Source: Eupeodes corollae (Eukaryota > Arthropoda > Insecta > Diptera > Syrphidae). Taken from it: a stretch of 64,000 nucleotides of DNA. The translations under genes were made by a program, and so were the position numbers. The notes beneath the pieces are model-generated. The model ran no database searches. It had not been told where the DNA came from and saw nothing but the letters and a program-made list of their open reading frames with translations. The stretch spans positions 1 through 64,000 of the forward strand of contig NW_026605633.1 in assembly GCF_945859685.1 (NCBI RefSeq), written 5' to 3'. Positions 12,752 through 25,642 of this stretch are shown piece after piece. Positions within the stretch are counted from its first letter, which is position 1. The number at the start of each line of letters is the position of its first letter.

Positions 12752-14167
12752 TATAATGATAGATCTTGATTAGGAGTATCTTTTTCTAGTACATGTCAAG
12801 TATCTATTTTGAAGTCTTGATCGATTTTGGGGGTTGGGAAGGATCAGGTGATGGTTTTGGGTGTGATTTGATTTTCGTCTAGAACATCAAAAATCCTTCA
12901 GGATGCTCCAAAATGACTCATCTATATCTATAATGATAGATCTTGATTAGGAGTATCTTTTTCTAGTACATGTCAAGTATCTATTTTGAAGTCTTGATCG
13001 ATTTTGGGGGTTGGGAAGGATCAGGTGATGGTTTTGGGTGTGATTTGATTTTCGTCTAGAACATCAAAAATCCTTCAGGATGCTCCAAAATGACTCATCT
13101 ATATCTATAATGATAGATCTTGATTAGGAGTATCTTTTTCTAGTACATGTCAAGTATCTATTTTGAAGTCTTGATCGATTTTGGGGGTTGGGAAGGATCA
13201 GGTGATGGTTTTGGGTGTGATTTGATTTTCGTCTAGAACATCAAAAATCCTTCAGGATGCTCCAAAATGACTCATCTATATCTATAATGATAGATCTTGA
13301 TTAGGAGTATCTTTTTCTAGTACATGTCAAGTATCTATTTTGAAGTCTTGATCGATTTTGGGGGTTGGGAAGGATCAGGTGATGGTTTTGGGTGTGATTT
13401 GATTTTCGTCTAGAACATCAAAAATCCTTCAGGATGCTCCAAAATGACTCATCTATATCTATAATGATAGATCTTGATTAGGAGTATCTTTTTCTACTAC
13501 ATGTCAAGTATCTATTTTGAAGTCTTGATCGATTTTGGGGGTTGGGAAGGATCAGGTGATGGTTTTGGGTGTGATTTGATTTTCGTCTAGAACATCAAAA
13601 ATCCTTCAGGATGCTCCAAAATGACTCATCTATATCTATAATTATAGATCTTGATTAGGAGTATCTTTTTCTAGTACATGTCAAGTATCTATTTTGAAGT
13701 CTTGATCGATTTTGGGGGTTGGGAAGGATCAGGTGATGGTTTTGGGTGTGATTTGATTTTCGTCTAGAACATCAAAAATCCTTCAGGATGCTCCAAAATG
13801 ACTCATCCATATCTATAATGATAGATCTTGATTAGGAGTATCTTTTTCTAGTACATGTCAAGTATCTATTTTGAAGTCTTGATCGATTTTGGGGGTTGGG
13901 AAGGATCAGGTGATGGTTTTGGGTGTGATTTGATTTTCGTCTAGAACATCAAAAATCCTTCAGGATGCTCCAAAATGACTCATCTATATCTATAATGATA
14001 GATCTTGATTAGGAGTATCTTTTTCTAGTACATGTCAAGTATCTATTTTGAAGTCTTGATCGATTTTGGGGGTTGGGAAGGATCGGGTGATGGTTTTGGG
14101 TGTGATTTGATTTTCGTCTAGAACATCAAAAATCCTTCAGGATGCTCCAAAATGACTCATCTATATC

Positions 14168-15229
14168 TATAATGATAGATCTTGATTAGGAGTATCTTTT
14201 TCTAGTACATGTCAAGTATCTATTTTGAAGTCTTGATCGATTTTGGGGGTTGGGAAGGATCAGGTGATGGTTTTGGGTGTGATTTGATTTTCGTCTAGAA
14301 CATCAAAAATCCTTCAGGATGCTCCAAAATGACTAATCTATATCTATACTGATAGATCTTAATTAGGAGTATCTTTTTCTAGTACATGTCAAGTATCTAT
14401 TTTGAAGTCTTGATCGATTTTGGGGGTTGGGAAGGATCAGGTGATGGTTTTGGGTGTGATTTGATTTTCGTCTAGAACATCAAAAATCCTTCAGGATGCT
14501 CCAAAATGACTCATCTATATCTATAATGATAGATCTTGATTAGGAGTATCTTTTTCTAGTACATGTCAAGTATCTATTTTGAAGTCTTGATCGATTTTGG
14601 GGGTTGGGAAGGATCAGGTGATGGTTTTGGGTGTGATTTGATTTTCGTCTAGAACATCAAAAATCCTTCAGGATGCTCCAAAATGACTCATCTATATCTA
14701 TAATGATAGATCTTGATTAGGAGTATCTTTTTCTAGTACATGTCAAGTATCTATTTTGAAGTCTTGATCGATTTTGGGGGTTGGGAAGGATCAGGTGATG
14801 GTTTTGGGTGTGATTTGATTTTCGTCTAGAACATCAAAAATCCTTCAGGATGCTCCAAAATGACTCATCTATATCTATAATGATAGATCTTGATTAAGAG
14901 TATCTTTTTCTAGTACATGTCAAGTATCTATTTTGAAGTCTTGATCGATTTTGGGGGTTGGGAAGGATCAGGTGATGGTTTTGGGTGTGATTTGATTTTC
15001 GTCTAGAACATCAAAAATCCTTCAGGATGCTCCAAAATGACTAATCTATATCTATAACGATAGATCTTAATTAGGAGTATCTTTTTCTAGTACATGTCAA
15101 GTATCTATTTTGAAGTCTTGATCGATTTTGGGGGTTGGGAAGGATCAGGTGATGGTTTTGGGTGTGATTTGATTTTCGTCTAGAACATCAAAAATCCTTC
15201 AGGATGCTCCAAAATGACTCATCTATATC
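14168..15229 (+). repeat. Four-monomer-shift duplicate pair, m81-m82 and m85-m86
   Basis: The variant pair GACTAATCTA (14331 and 15039) and CTTAATTAG (near 14358 and 15066) occurs twice, 708 bp apart, in otherwise ordinary monomers. Each copy also has its own change in the dyad (TATACTGATA at 14345, TATAACGATA at 15053). The linked pair implies copying by four monomers, followed by private mutation of the dyad. Confidence 0.7.
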
Positions 15230-18200
15230 TATAATGATAGATCTTGATTAGGAGTATCTTTTTCTAGTACATGTCAAGTATCTATTTTGAAGTCTTGATC
15301 GATTTTGGGGGTTGGGAAGGATCAGGTGATGGTTTTGGGTGTGATTTGATTTTCGTCTAGAACATCAAAAATCCTTCAGGATGCTCCAAAATGACTCATC
15401 TATATCTATAATGATAGATCTTGATTAGGAGTATCTTTTTCTAGTACATGTCAAGTATCTATTTTGAAGTCTTGATCAATTTTGGGGGTTGGGAAGGATC
15501 AGGTGATGGTTTTGGGTGTGATTTGATTTTCGTCTAGAACATCAAAAATCCTTCAGGATGCTCCAAAATGACTCATCTATATCTATAATGATAGATCTTG
15601 ATTAGGAGTATCTTTTTCTAGTACATGTCAAGTATCTATTTTGAAGTCTTGATCGATTTTGGGGGTTGGGAAGGATCAGGTGATGGTTTTGGGTGTGATT
15701 TGATTTTCGTCTAGAACATCAAAAATCCTTCAGGATGCTCCAAAATGACTCATCTATATCTATAATGATAGATCTTGATTAGGAGTATCTTTTTCTAGTA
15801 CATGTCAAGTATCTATTTTGAAGTCTTGATCGATTTTGGGGGTTGGGAAGGATCAGGTGATGGTTTTGGGTGTGATTTGATTTTCGTCTAGAACATCAAA
15901 AATCCTTCAGGATGCTCCAAAATGACTCATCTATATCTATAATGATAGATCTTGATTAGAAGTATCTTTTTCTAGTACATGTCAAGTATCTATTTTGAAG
16001 TCTTGATCGATTTTGGGGGTTGGGAAGGATCAGGTGATGGTTTTGGGTGTGATTTGATTTTCGTCTAGAACATCAAAAATCCTTCAGGATGCTCCAAAAT
16101 GACTCATCTATATCTATAATGATAGATCTTGATTAGGAGTATCTTTTTCTAGTACATGTCAAGTATCTATTTTGAAGTCTTGATCGATTTTGGGGGTTGG
16201 GAAGGATCAGGTGATGGTTTTGGGTGTGATTTGATTTTCGTCTAGAACATCAAAAATCCTTCAGGATGCTCCAAAATGACTCATCTATATCTATAATGAT
16301 AGATCTTGATTAGGAGTATCTTTTTCTAGTACATGTCAAGTATCTATTTTGAAGTCTTGATCGATTTTGGGGGTTGGGAAGGATCAGGTGATGGTTTTGG
16401 GTGTGATTTGATTTTCGTCTAGAACATCAAAAATCCTTCAGGATGCTCCAAAATGACTCATCTATATCTATAATGATAGATCTTGATTAGGAGTATCTTT
16501 TTCTAGTACATGTCAAGTATCTATTTTGAAGTCTTGATCGATTTTGGGGGTTGGGAAGGATCAGGTGATGGTTTTGGGTGTGATTTGATTTTCGTCTAGA
16601 ACATCAAAAATCCTTCAGGATGCTCCAAAATGACTCATCTATATCTATAATGATAGATCTTGATTAGGAGTATCTTTTTCTAGTACATGTCAAGTATCTA
16701 TTTTGAAGTCTTGATCGATTTTGGGGGTTGGGAAGGATCAGGTGATGGTTTTGGGTGTGATTTGATTTTCGTCTAGAACATCAAAAATCCTTCAGGATGC
16801 TCCAAAATGACTCATCTATATCTATAATGATAGATCTTGATTAGGAGCATCTTTTTCTAGTACATGTCAAGTATCTATTTTGAAGTCTTGATCGATTTTG
16901 GGGGTTGGGAAGGATCAGGTGATGGTTTTGGGTGTGATTTGATTTTCGTCTAGAACATCAAAAATCCTTCAGGATGCTCCAAAATGACTCATCTATATCT
17001 ATAATGATAGATCTTGATTAGGAGTATCTTTTTCTAGTACATGTCAAGTATCTATTTTGAAGTCTTGATCGATTTTGGGGGTTGGGAAGGATCAGGTGAT
17101 GGTTTTGGGTGTGATTTGATTTTCGTCTAGAACATCAAAAATCCTTCAGGATGCTCCAAAATGACTCATCTATATCTATAATGATAGATCTTGATTAGGA
17201 GTATCTTTTTCTAGTACATGTCAAGTATCTATTTTGAAGTCTTGATCGATTTTGGGGGTTGGGAAGGATCAGGTGATGGTTTTGGGTGTGATTTGATTTT
17301 CGTCTAGAACATCAAAAATCCTTCAGGATGCTCCAAAATGACTCATCTATATCTATAATGATAGATCTTGATTAGGAGTATCTTTTTCTAGTACATATCA
17401 AGTATCTATTTTAAAGTCTTGATCGATTTTGGGGGTTGGGAAGGATCAGGTGATGGTTTTGGGTGTGATTTGATTTTCGTCTAGAACATCAAAAATCCTT
17501 CAGGATGCTCCAAAATGACTCATCTATATCTATAATGATAGATCTTGATTAGGAGTATCTTTTTCTAGTACATGTCAAGTATCTATTTTGAAGTCTTGAT
17601 CGATTTTGGGGGTTGGGAAGGATCAGGTGATGGTTTTGGGTGTGATTTGATTTTCGTCTAGAACATCAAAAATCCTTCAGGATGCTCCAAAATGACTCAT
17701 CTATATTTATAATGATAGATCTTGATTAGGAGTATCTTTTTCTAGTACATGTCAAGTATCTATTTTGAAGTCTTGATTGATTTTGGGGGTTGGGAAGGAT
17801 CAGGTGATGGTTTTGGGTGTGATTTGATTTTCGTCTAGAACATCAAAAATCCTTCAGGATGCTCCAAAATGACTCATCTATATCTATAATGATAGATCTT
17901 GATTAGAAGTATCTTTTTCTAGTACATGTCAAGTATCTATTTTGAAGTCTTGATCCAATTTGGGGGTTGGGAAGGATCAGGTGATGGTTTTGGGTGTGAT
18001 TTGATTTTCGTCTAGAACATCAAAAATCCTTCAGGATGCTCCAAAATGACTCATCTATATCTATAATGATAGATCTTGATTAGGAGTATCTTTTTCTAGT
18101 ACATGTCAAGTATCTATTTTGAAGTCTTGATCGATTTTGGGGGTTGGGAAGGATCAGGTGATGGTTTTGGGTGTGATTTGATTTTCGTCTAGAACATCAA

Positions 18201-19123
18201 AAATCCTTCAGGATGCTCCAAAATGACTCATCTATATCTATAATGATAGATCTTGATTAGGAGTATCTTTTTCTAGTACATGTCAAGTATCTATTTTGAA
18301 GTCTTGATCGATTTTGGGGGTTGGGAAGGATCAGGTGATGGTTTTGGGTGTGATTTGATTTTCGTCTAGAACATCAAAAATCCTTCAGGATGCTCCAAAA
18401 TGACTCATCTATATCTATAATGATAGATCTTGATTAGGAGTATCTTTTTCTAGTACATGTCAAGTATCTATTTTGAAGTCTTGATCGATTTTGGGGGTTG
18501 GGAAGGATCAGGTGATGGTTTTGGGTGTGATTTGATTTTCGTCTAGAACATCAAAAATCCTTCAGGATGCTCCAAAATGACTCATCTATATCTATAATGA
18601 TAGATCTTGATTAGGAGTATCTTTTTCTAGTACATGTCAAGTATCTATTTTGAAGTCTTGATCGATTTTGGGGGTTGGGAAGGATCAGGTGATGGTTTTG
18701 GGTGTGATTTGATTTTCGTCTAGAACATCAAAAATCCTTCAGGATGCTCCAAAATGACTCATCTATATCTATAATGATAGATCTTGATTAGGAGTATCTT
18801 TTTCTAGTACATGTCAAGTATCTATTTTGAAGTCTTGATCGATTTTGGGGGTTGGGAAGGATCAGGTGATGGTTTTGGGTGTGATTTGATTTTCGTCTAG
18901 AACATCAAAAATCCTTCAGGATGCTCCAAAATGACTCATCTATATCTATAATGATAGATCTTGATTAGGAGTATCTTTTTCTAGTACATGTCAAGTATCT
19001 ATTTTGAAGTCTTGATCGATTTTGGGGGTTGGGAAGGATCAGGTGATGGTTTTGGGTGTGATTTGATTTTCGTCTAGAACATCAAAAATCCTTCAGGATG
19101 CTCCAAAATGACTCATCTATATC

Positions 19124-19830
19124 TATAATTATAGATCTTGATTAGGAGTATCTTTTTCTAGTACATGTCAAGTATCTATTTTGAAGTCTTGATCGATTTT
19201 GGGGGTTGGGAAGGATCAGGTGATGGTTTTGGGTGTGATTTGATTTTCGTCTAGAACATCAAAAATCCTTCAGGATGCTCCAAAATGACTCATCTATATC
19301 TATAATGATAGATCTTGATTAGGAGTATCTTTTTCTAGTACATGTCAAGTATCTATTTGGAAGTCTTGATCGATTTTGGGGGTTGGGAAGGATCAGGTGA
19401 TGGTTTTGGGTGTGATTTGATTTTCGTCTAGAACATCAAAAATCCTTCAGGATGCTCCAAAATGACTCATCTATATCTATAATGATAGATCTTGATTAGG
19501 AGTATCTTTTTCTAGTACATGTCAAGTATCTATTTTGAAGTCTTGATCGATTTTGGGGGTTGGGAAGATCAGGTGATGGTTTTGGGTGTGATTTGATTTT
19601 CGTCTAGAACATCAAAAATCCTTCAGGATGCTCCAAAATGACTCATCTATATCTATAATGATAGATCTTGATTAGGAGTATCTTTTTCTAGTACATGTCA
19701 AGTATCTATTTTGAAGTCTTGATCGATTTTGGGGGTTGGGAAGGATCAGGTGATGTTTTTGGGTGTGATTTGATTTTCGTCTAGAACATCAAAAATCCTT
19801 CAGGATGCTCCAAAATGACTCATCTATATC
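19124..19830 (+). repeat. Zone II founder-type segment m109-m112
   Basis: Four consecutive monomers carry in order the T-variant dyad (19124), TATTTGGAAG (near 19355), loss of one G in GGGAAGATC (near 19566; this monomer is 176 bp) and GATGTTTTTGGG (near 19753). The same ordered set returns 13 monomers later at 21397-22103. The following monomers m113 (TTCTTGTAC near 19864) and m115 (GATCATGATT near 20195 with AGTGCATG near 20221) also recur downstream, now 16 monomers away. The change of shift comes from a 3-monomer duplication in the later copy. Confidence 0.85.
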
Positions 19831-20715
19831 TATAATGATAGATCTTGATTAGGAGTATCTTTTTCTTGTACATGTCAAGTATCTATTTTGAAGTCTTGAT
19901 CGATTTTGGGGGTTGGGAAGGATCAGGTGATGGTTTTGGGTGTGATTTGATTTTCGTCTAGAACATCAAAAATCCTTCAGGATGCTCCAAAATGACTCAT
20001 CTATATCTATAATGATAGATCTTGATTAGGAGTATCTTTTTCTAGTACATGTCAAGTATCTATTTTGAAGTCTTGATCGATTTTGGGGGTTGGGAAGGAT
20101 CAGGTGATGGTTTTGGGTGTGATTTGATTTTCGTCTAGAACATCAAAAATCCTTCAGGATGCTCCAAAATGACTCATCTATATCTATAATGATAGATCAT
20201 GATTAGGAGTATCTTTTTCTAGTGCATGTCAAGTATCTATTTTGAAGTCTTGATCGATTTTGGGGGTTGGGAAGGATCAGGTGATGGTTTTGGGTGTGAT
20301 TTGATTTTCGTCTAGAACATCAAAAATCCTTCAGGATGCTCCAAAATGACTCATCTATATCTATAATGATAGATCTTGATTAGGAGTATCTTTTTCTAGT
20401 ACATGTCAAGTATCTATTTTGAAGTCTTGATCGATTTTGGGGGTTGGGAAGGATCAGGTGATGGTTTTGGGTGTGATTTGATTTTCGTCTAGAACATCAA
20501 AAATCCTTCAGGATGCTCCAAAATGACTCATCTATATCTATAATGATAGATCCTGATTAGGAGTATCTTTTTCTAGTACGTGTCAAGTATCTATTTTGAA
20601 GTCTTGATCGATTTTGGGGGTTGGGAAGGATCAGGTGATGGTTTTGGGTGTGATTTGATTTTCGTCTAGAACATCAAAAATCCTTCAGGATGCTCCAAAA
20701 TGACTCATCTATATC

Positions 20716-20865
20716 TATAATGATAGATCTTGATTAGGAGTATCTTTTTCTAGTACATGTCAAGTATCTATTTTGAAGTCTTGATCGATTTTGGGGGTTG
20801 TGATTTGATTTTCGTCTAGAACATCAAAAATCCTTCAGGATGCTCCAAAATGACTCATCTATATC
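20716..20865 (+). repeat. Truncated monomer m118 (150 bp)
   Basis: Consensus positions 86-112, in the middle of the G-rich tract, are missing, so GGGGGTTG runs straight into TGATTTGATT near 20800. The deletion is 27 bp and its endpoints share only TG. Flanking monomers are full length and no other copy of this junction occurs in the window, so the event was not spread by later block copying. Confidence 0.95.
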
Positions 20866-21396
20866 TATAATGATAGATCTTGATTAGGAGTATCTTTTTC
20901 TAGTACATGTCAAGTATCTATTTTGAAGTCTTGATCGATTTTGGGGGTTGGGAAGGATCAGGTGATGGTTTTGGGTGTGATTTGATTTTCGTCTAGAACA
21001 TCAAAAATCCTTCAGGATGCTCCAAAATGACTCATCTATATCTATAATGATAGATCTTGATTAGGAGTATCTTTTTCTAGTACATGTCAAGTATCTATTT
21101 TGAAGTCTTGATCGATTTTGGGGGTTGGGAAGGATCAGGTGATGGTTTTGGGTGTGATTTGATTTTCGTCTAGAACATCAAAAATCCTTCAGGATGCTCC
21201 AAAATGACTCATCTATATCTATAATGATAGATCTTGATTAGGAGTATCTTTTTTTAGTACATGTAAAGTATCTATTTTGAAGTCTTGATCGATTTTGGGG
21301 GTTGGGAAGGATCAGGTGATGGTTTTGGGTGTGATTTGATTTTCGTCTAGAACATCAAAAATCCTTCAGGATGCTCCAAAATGACTCATCTATATC

Positions 21397-22103
21397 TATA
21401 ATTATAGATCTTGATTAGGAGTATCTTTTTCTAGTACATGTCAAGTATCTATTTTGAAGTCTTGATCGATTTTGGGGGTTGGGAAGGATCAGGTGATGGT
21501 TTTGGGTGTGATTTGATTTTCGTCTAGAACATCAAAAATCCTTCAGGATGCTCCAAAATGACTCATCTATATCTATAATGATAGATCTTGATTAGGAGTA
21601 TCTTTTTCTAGTACATGTCAAGTATCTATTTGGAAGTCTTGATCGATTTTGGGGGTTGGGAAGGATCAGGTGATGGTTTTGGGTGTGATTTGATTTTCGT
21701 CTAGAACATCAAAAATCCTTCAGGATGCTCCAAAATGACTCATCTATATCTATAATGATAGATCTTGATTAGGAGTATCTTTTTCTAGTACATGTCAAGT
21801 ATCTATTTTGAAGTCTTGATCGATTTTGGGGGTTGGGAAGATCAGGTGATGGTTTTGGGTGTGATTTGATTTTCGTCTAGAACATCAAAAATCCTTCAGG
21901 ATGCTCCAAAATGACTCATCTATATCTATAATGATAGATCTTGATTAGGAGTATCTTTTTCTAGTACATGTCAAGTATCTATTTTGAAGTCTTGATCGAT
22001 TTTGGGGGTTGGGAAGGATCAGGTGATGTTTTTGGGTGTGATTTGATTTTCGTCTAGAACATCAAAAATCCTTCAGGATGCTCCAAAATGACTCATCTAT
22101 ATC
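21397..22103 (+). repeat. Second copy of the four-monomer marker set (m122-m125)
   Basis: It repeats the ordered markers of 19124-19830 at a shift of exactly 13 monomers, corrected for the 27-bp and 1-bp deletions in between: T-variant dyad (21397), TATTTGGAAG (near 21628), GGGAAGATC (near 21838) and GATGTTTTTGGG (near 22026). Its last three monomers are duplicated immediately downstream. Confidence 0.85.
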
Positions 22104-22633
22104 TATAATGATAGATCTTGATTAGGAGTATCTTTTTCTAGTACATGTCAAGTATCTATTTGGAAGTCTTGATCGATTTTGGGGGTTGGGAAGGATCAGG
22201 TGATGGTTTTGGGTGTGATTTGATTTTCGTCTAGAACATCAAAAATCCTTCAGGATGCTCCAAAATGACTCATCTATATCTATAATGATAGATCTTGATT
22301 AGGAGTATCTTTTTCTAGTACATGTCAAGTATCTATTTTGAAGTCTTGATCGATTTTGGGGGTTGGGAAGATCAGGTGATGGTTTTGGGTGTGATTTGAT
22401 TTTCGTCTAGAACATCAAAAATCCTTCAGGATGCTCCAAAATGACTCATCTATATCTATAATGATAGATCTTGATTAGGAGTATCTTTTTCTAGTACATG
22501 TCAAGTATCTATTTTGAAGTCTTGATCGATTTTGGGGGTTGGGAAGGATCAGGTGATGTTTTTGGGTGTGATTTGATTTTCGTCTAGAACATCAAAAATC
22601 CTTCAGGATGCTCCAAAATGACTCATCTATATC
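22104..22633 (+). repeat. Nested tandem duplicate of three monomers (m126-m128)
   Basis: These 530 bases repeat 21574-22103 with the same order of markers: TATTTGGAAG (near 22158), the one-G deletion GGGAAGATC (near 22367) and GATGTTTTTGGG (near 22556). Both halves are 530 bp because each includes one 176-bp monomer. The insertion of three monomers moves the correspondence with the upstream segment from a shift of 13 to 16. Confidence 0.9.
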
Positions 22634-25600
22634 TATAATGATAGATCTTGATTAGGAGTATCTTTTTCTTGTACATGTCAAGTATCTATTTTGAAGTCTT
22701 GATCGATTTTGGGGGTTGGGAAGGATCAGGTGATGGTTTTGGGTGTGATTTGATTTTCGTCTAGAACATCAAAAATCCTTCAGGATGCTCCAAAATGACT
22801 CATCTATATCTATAATGATAGATCTTGATTAGGAGTATCTTTTTCTAGTACATGTCAAGTATCTATTTTGAAGTCTTGATCGATTTTGGGGGTTGGGAAG
22901 GATCAGGTGATGGTTTTGGGTGTGATTTGATTTTCGTCTAGAACATCAAAAATCCTTCAGGATGCTCCAAAATGACTCATCTATATCTATAATGATAGAT
23001 CATGATTAGGAGTATCTTTTTCTAGTGCATGTCAAGTATCTATTTTGAAGTCTTGATCGATTTTGGGGGTTGGGAAGGATCAGGTGATGGTTTTGGGTGT
23101 GATTTGATTTTCGTCTAGAACATCAAAAATCCTTCAGGATGCTCCAAAATGACTCATCTATATCTATAATGATAGATCTTGATTAGGAGTATCTTTTTCT
23201 AGTACATGTCAAGTATCTATTTTGAAGTCTTGATCGATTTTGGGGGTTGGGAAGGATCAGGTGATGGTTTTGGGTGTGATTTGATTTTCGTCTAGAACAT
23301 CAAAAATCCTTCAGGATGCTCCAAAATGACTCAACTATATCTATAATGATAGATCTTGATTAGGAGTATCTTTTTCTAGTACATGTCAAGTATCTATTTT
23401 GAAGTCTTGATCGATTTTGGGGGTTGGGAAGGATCAGGTGATGGTTTTGGGTGTGATTTGATTTTCGTCTAGAACATCAAAAATCCTTCAGGATGCTCCA
23501 AAATGACTCATCTATATCTATAATGATAGATCTTGATTAGGAATATCTTTTTCTAGTACATGTCAAGTATCTATTTTGAAGTCTTGATCGATTTTGGGGG
23601 TTGGCAAGGATCAGGTGATGGTTTTGGGTGTGATTTGATTTTCGTCTTGAACATCAAAAATCCTTCAGGATGCTCCAAAATGACTCATCTATATCTATAA
23701 TTATAGATCTTGATTAGGAGTATCTTTTTCTAGTACATGTCAAGTATCTATTTTGAAGTCTTGATCGATTTTGGTGGTTGGGAAGGATCAGGTGATGGTT
23801 TTGGGTGTGATTTGATTTTCGTCTAGAACATCAAAAAACCTTCAGGATGCTCCAAAATGACTCATCTATATCTATAATGATAGATCTTGATTAGGAGTAT
23901 CTTTTTCTAGTACATGTCAAGTATCTATTTTGAAGTCTTGATCGATTTTGGGGGTTGGGAAGGATCAGGTGATGGTTTTGGGTGTGATTTGATTTTCGTC
24001 TAGAACATCAAAAATCCTTCAGGATGCTCCAAAATGACTCATCTATATCTATAATGATAGATCTTGATTAGGAGTATCTTTTTCTAGTACATGTCAAGTA
24101 TCTATTTTGAAGTCTTGATCGATTTTGGGGGTTGGGAAGGATCAGGTGATGGTTTTGGTTGTGATTTGATTTTCGTCTAGAACATCAAAAATCCTTCAGG
24201 ATGCTCCAAAATGACTCATCTATATCTATAATGATAGATCTTGATTAGGAGTATCTTTTTCTAGTACATGTCAAGTATCTATTTTGAAGTCTTGATCGAT
24301 TTTGGGGGTTGGGAAGGATCAGGTGATGGTTTTGGGTGTGATTTGATTTTCGTCTAGAACATCGAAAATCCTTCAGGATGCTCCAAAATGACTCATCTAT
24401 ATCTATAATGATAGATCTTGATTAGGAGTATCTTTTTCTAGTACATGTCAAGTATCTAATTTGAAGTCTTGATCGATTTTGGGGGTTGGGAAGGATCAGG
24501 TGATGGTTTTGGGTGTGATTTGATTTTCGTCTAGAACATCAAAAATCCTTCAGGATGCTCCAAAATGACTCATCTATATCTATAATGATAGATATTGATT
24601 AGGAGTATCTTTTTCTAGTACATGTCAAGTATCTATTTTGAAGTCTTGATCGATTTTGGGGGTTGGGAAGGATCAGGTGATGGTTTTGGGTGTGATTTGA
24701 TTTTCGTCTAGAACATCAAAAATCCTTCAGGATGCTCCAAAATGACTCATCTATATCTATAATGATAGATCTTGATTAGGAGTATCTTTTTCTAGTACAT
24801 GTCAAGTATCTATTTTGAAGTCTTGATCGATTTTGGGGGTTGGGAAGGATCAGGTGATGGTTTTGGGTGTGATTTGATTTTCGTCTAGAACATCAAAAAT
24901 CCTTCAGGATGCTCCAAAATGACTCATCTATATCTATAATGATAGATCTTGATTAGGAGTATCTTTTTCTAGTACATGTCAAGTATCTATTTTGAAGTCT
25001 TGATCGATTTTGGGGGTTGGGAAGGATCAGGTGATGGTTTTGGGTGTGATTTGATTTTCGTCTAGAACATCAAAAATCCTTCAGGATGCTCCAAAATGAC
25101 TCATCTATATCTATAATTATAGATCTTGATTAGGAGTATCTTTTTCTAGTACATGTCAAGTATCTATTTTGAAGTCTTGATCGATTTTGGGGGTTGGGAA
25201 GGATCAGGTGATGGTTTTGGGTGTGATTTGATTTTCGTCTAGAACATCAAAAATCCTTCAGGATGCTCCAAAATGACTCATCTATATCTATAATGATAGA
25301 TCTTGATTAGGAGTATCTTTTTCTAGTACATGTCAAGTATCTATTTTGAAGTCTTGATCGATTTTGGGGGTTGGGAAGGATCAGGTGATGGTTTTGGGTG
25401 TGATTTGATTTTCGTCTAGAACAACAAAAATCCTTCAGGATGCTCCAAAATGACTCATCTATATCTATAATGATAGATCTTGATTAGGAGTATCTTTTTC
25501 TAGTACATGTCAAGTATCTATTTTGAAGTCTTGATCGATTTTGGGGGTTGGGAAGGATCAGGTGATGGTTTTGGGTGTGATTTGATTTTCGTCTAGAACA

Positions 25601-25642
25601 TCAAAAATCCTTCAGGATGCTCCAAAATGACTCATCTATATC
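22634..25642 (+). repeat. 17-monomer higher-order unit, copy 1 (m129-m145)
   Basis: This 3009-bp block is defined by markers that all recur 3009 bp later: TTCTTGTAC (22668), GATCATGATT with AGTGCATG (near 22998 and 23025), TCAACTAT (23331), TTGGCAAGG (23601), T-variant dyads (23696 and 25112), AAAAAACCTTC (near 23833), TTTTGGTTGTG (near 24152), ACATCGAAAA (24360), ATCTAATTTG (near 24454), GATATTGATT (near 24591) and ACAACAAAAA (25421). Private changes in this copy include GGAATATC (near 23540), CTTGAACATC (near 23646) and TTTGGTGGTTG (near 23772). Block length equals 17 x 177 with no indel. Confidence 0.95.

Larger units (their letters stand above)
1..19123 (+). repeat. Zone I: near-homogeneous part of the array (m1-m108)
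   Basis: About 108 monomers show mainly private single-base variants and no obvious regular higher-order unit. Thirteen single-base indels fall in the first 10 kb, mostly in the G5, T4 and A5 runs (for example near 1491, 2088, 2229, 3797, 3981, 5392, 5813, 6457, 6854, 8932, 9464 and 9850). Almost none fall between 10 and 19 kb. Palindrome-forming T-variant monomers occur at m3, 5, 14, 21, 26, 51, 55, 60, 65, 69 and 78, and then not again until m109. No gene, spacer or mobile element interrupts the stretch. Confidence 0.85.
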
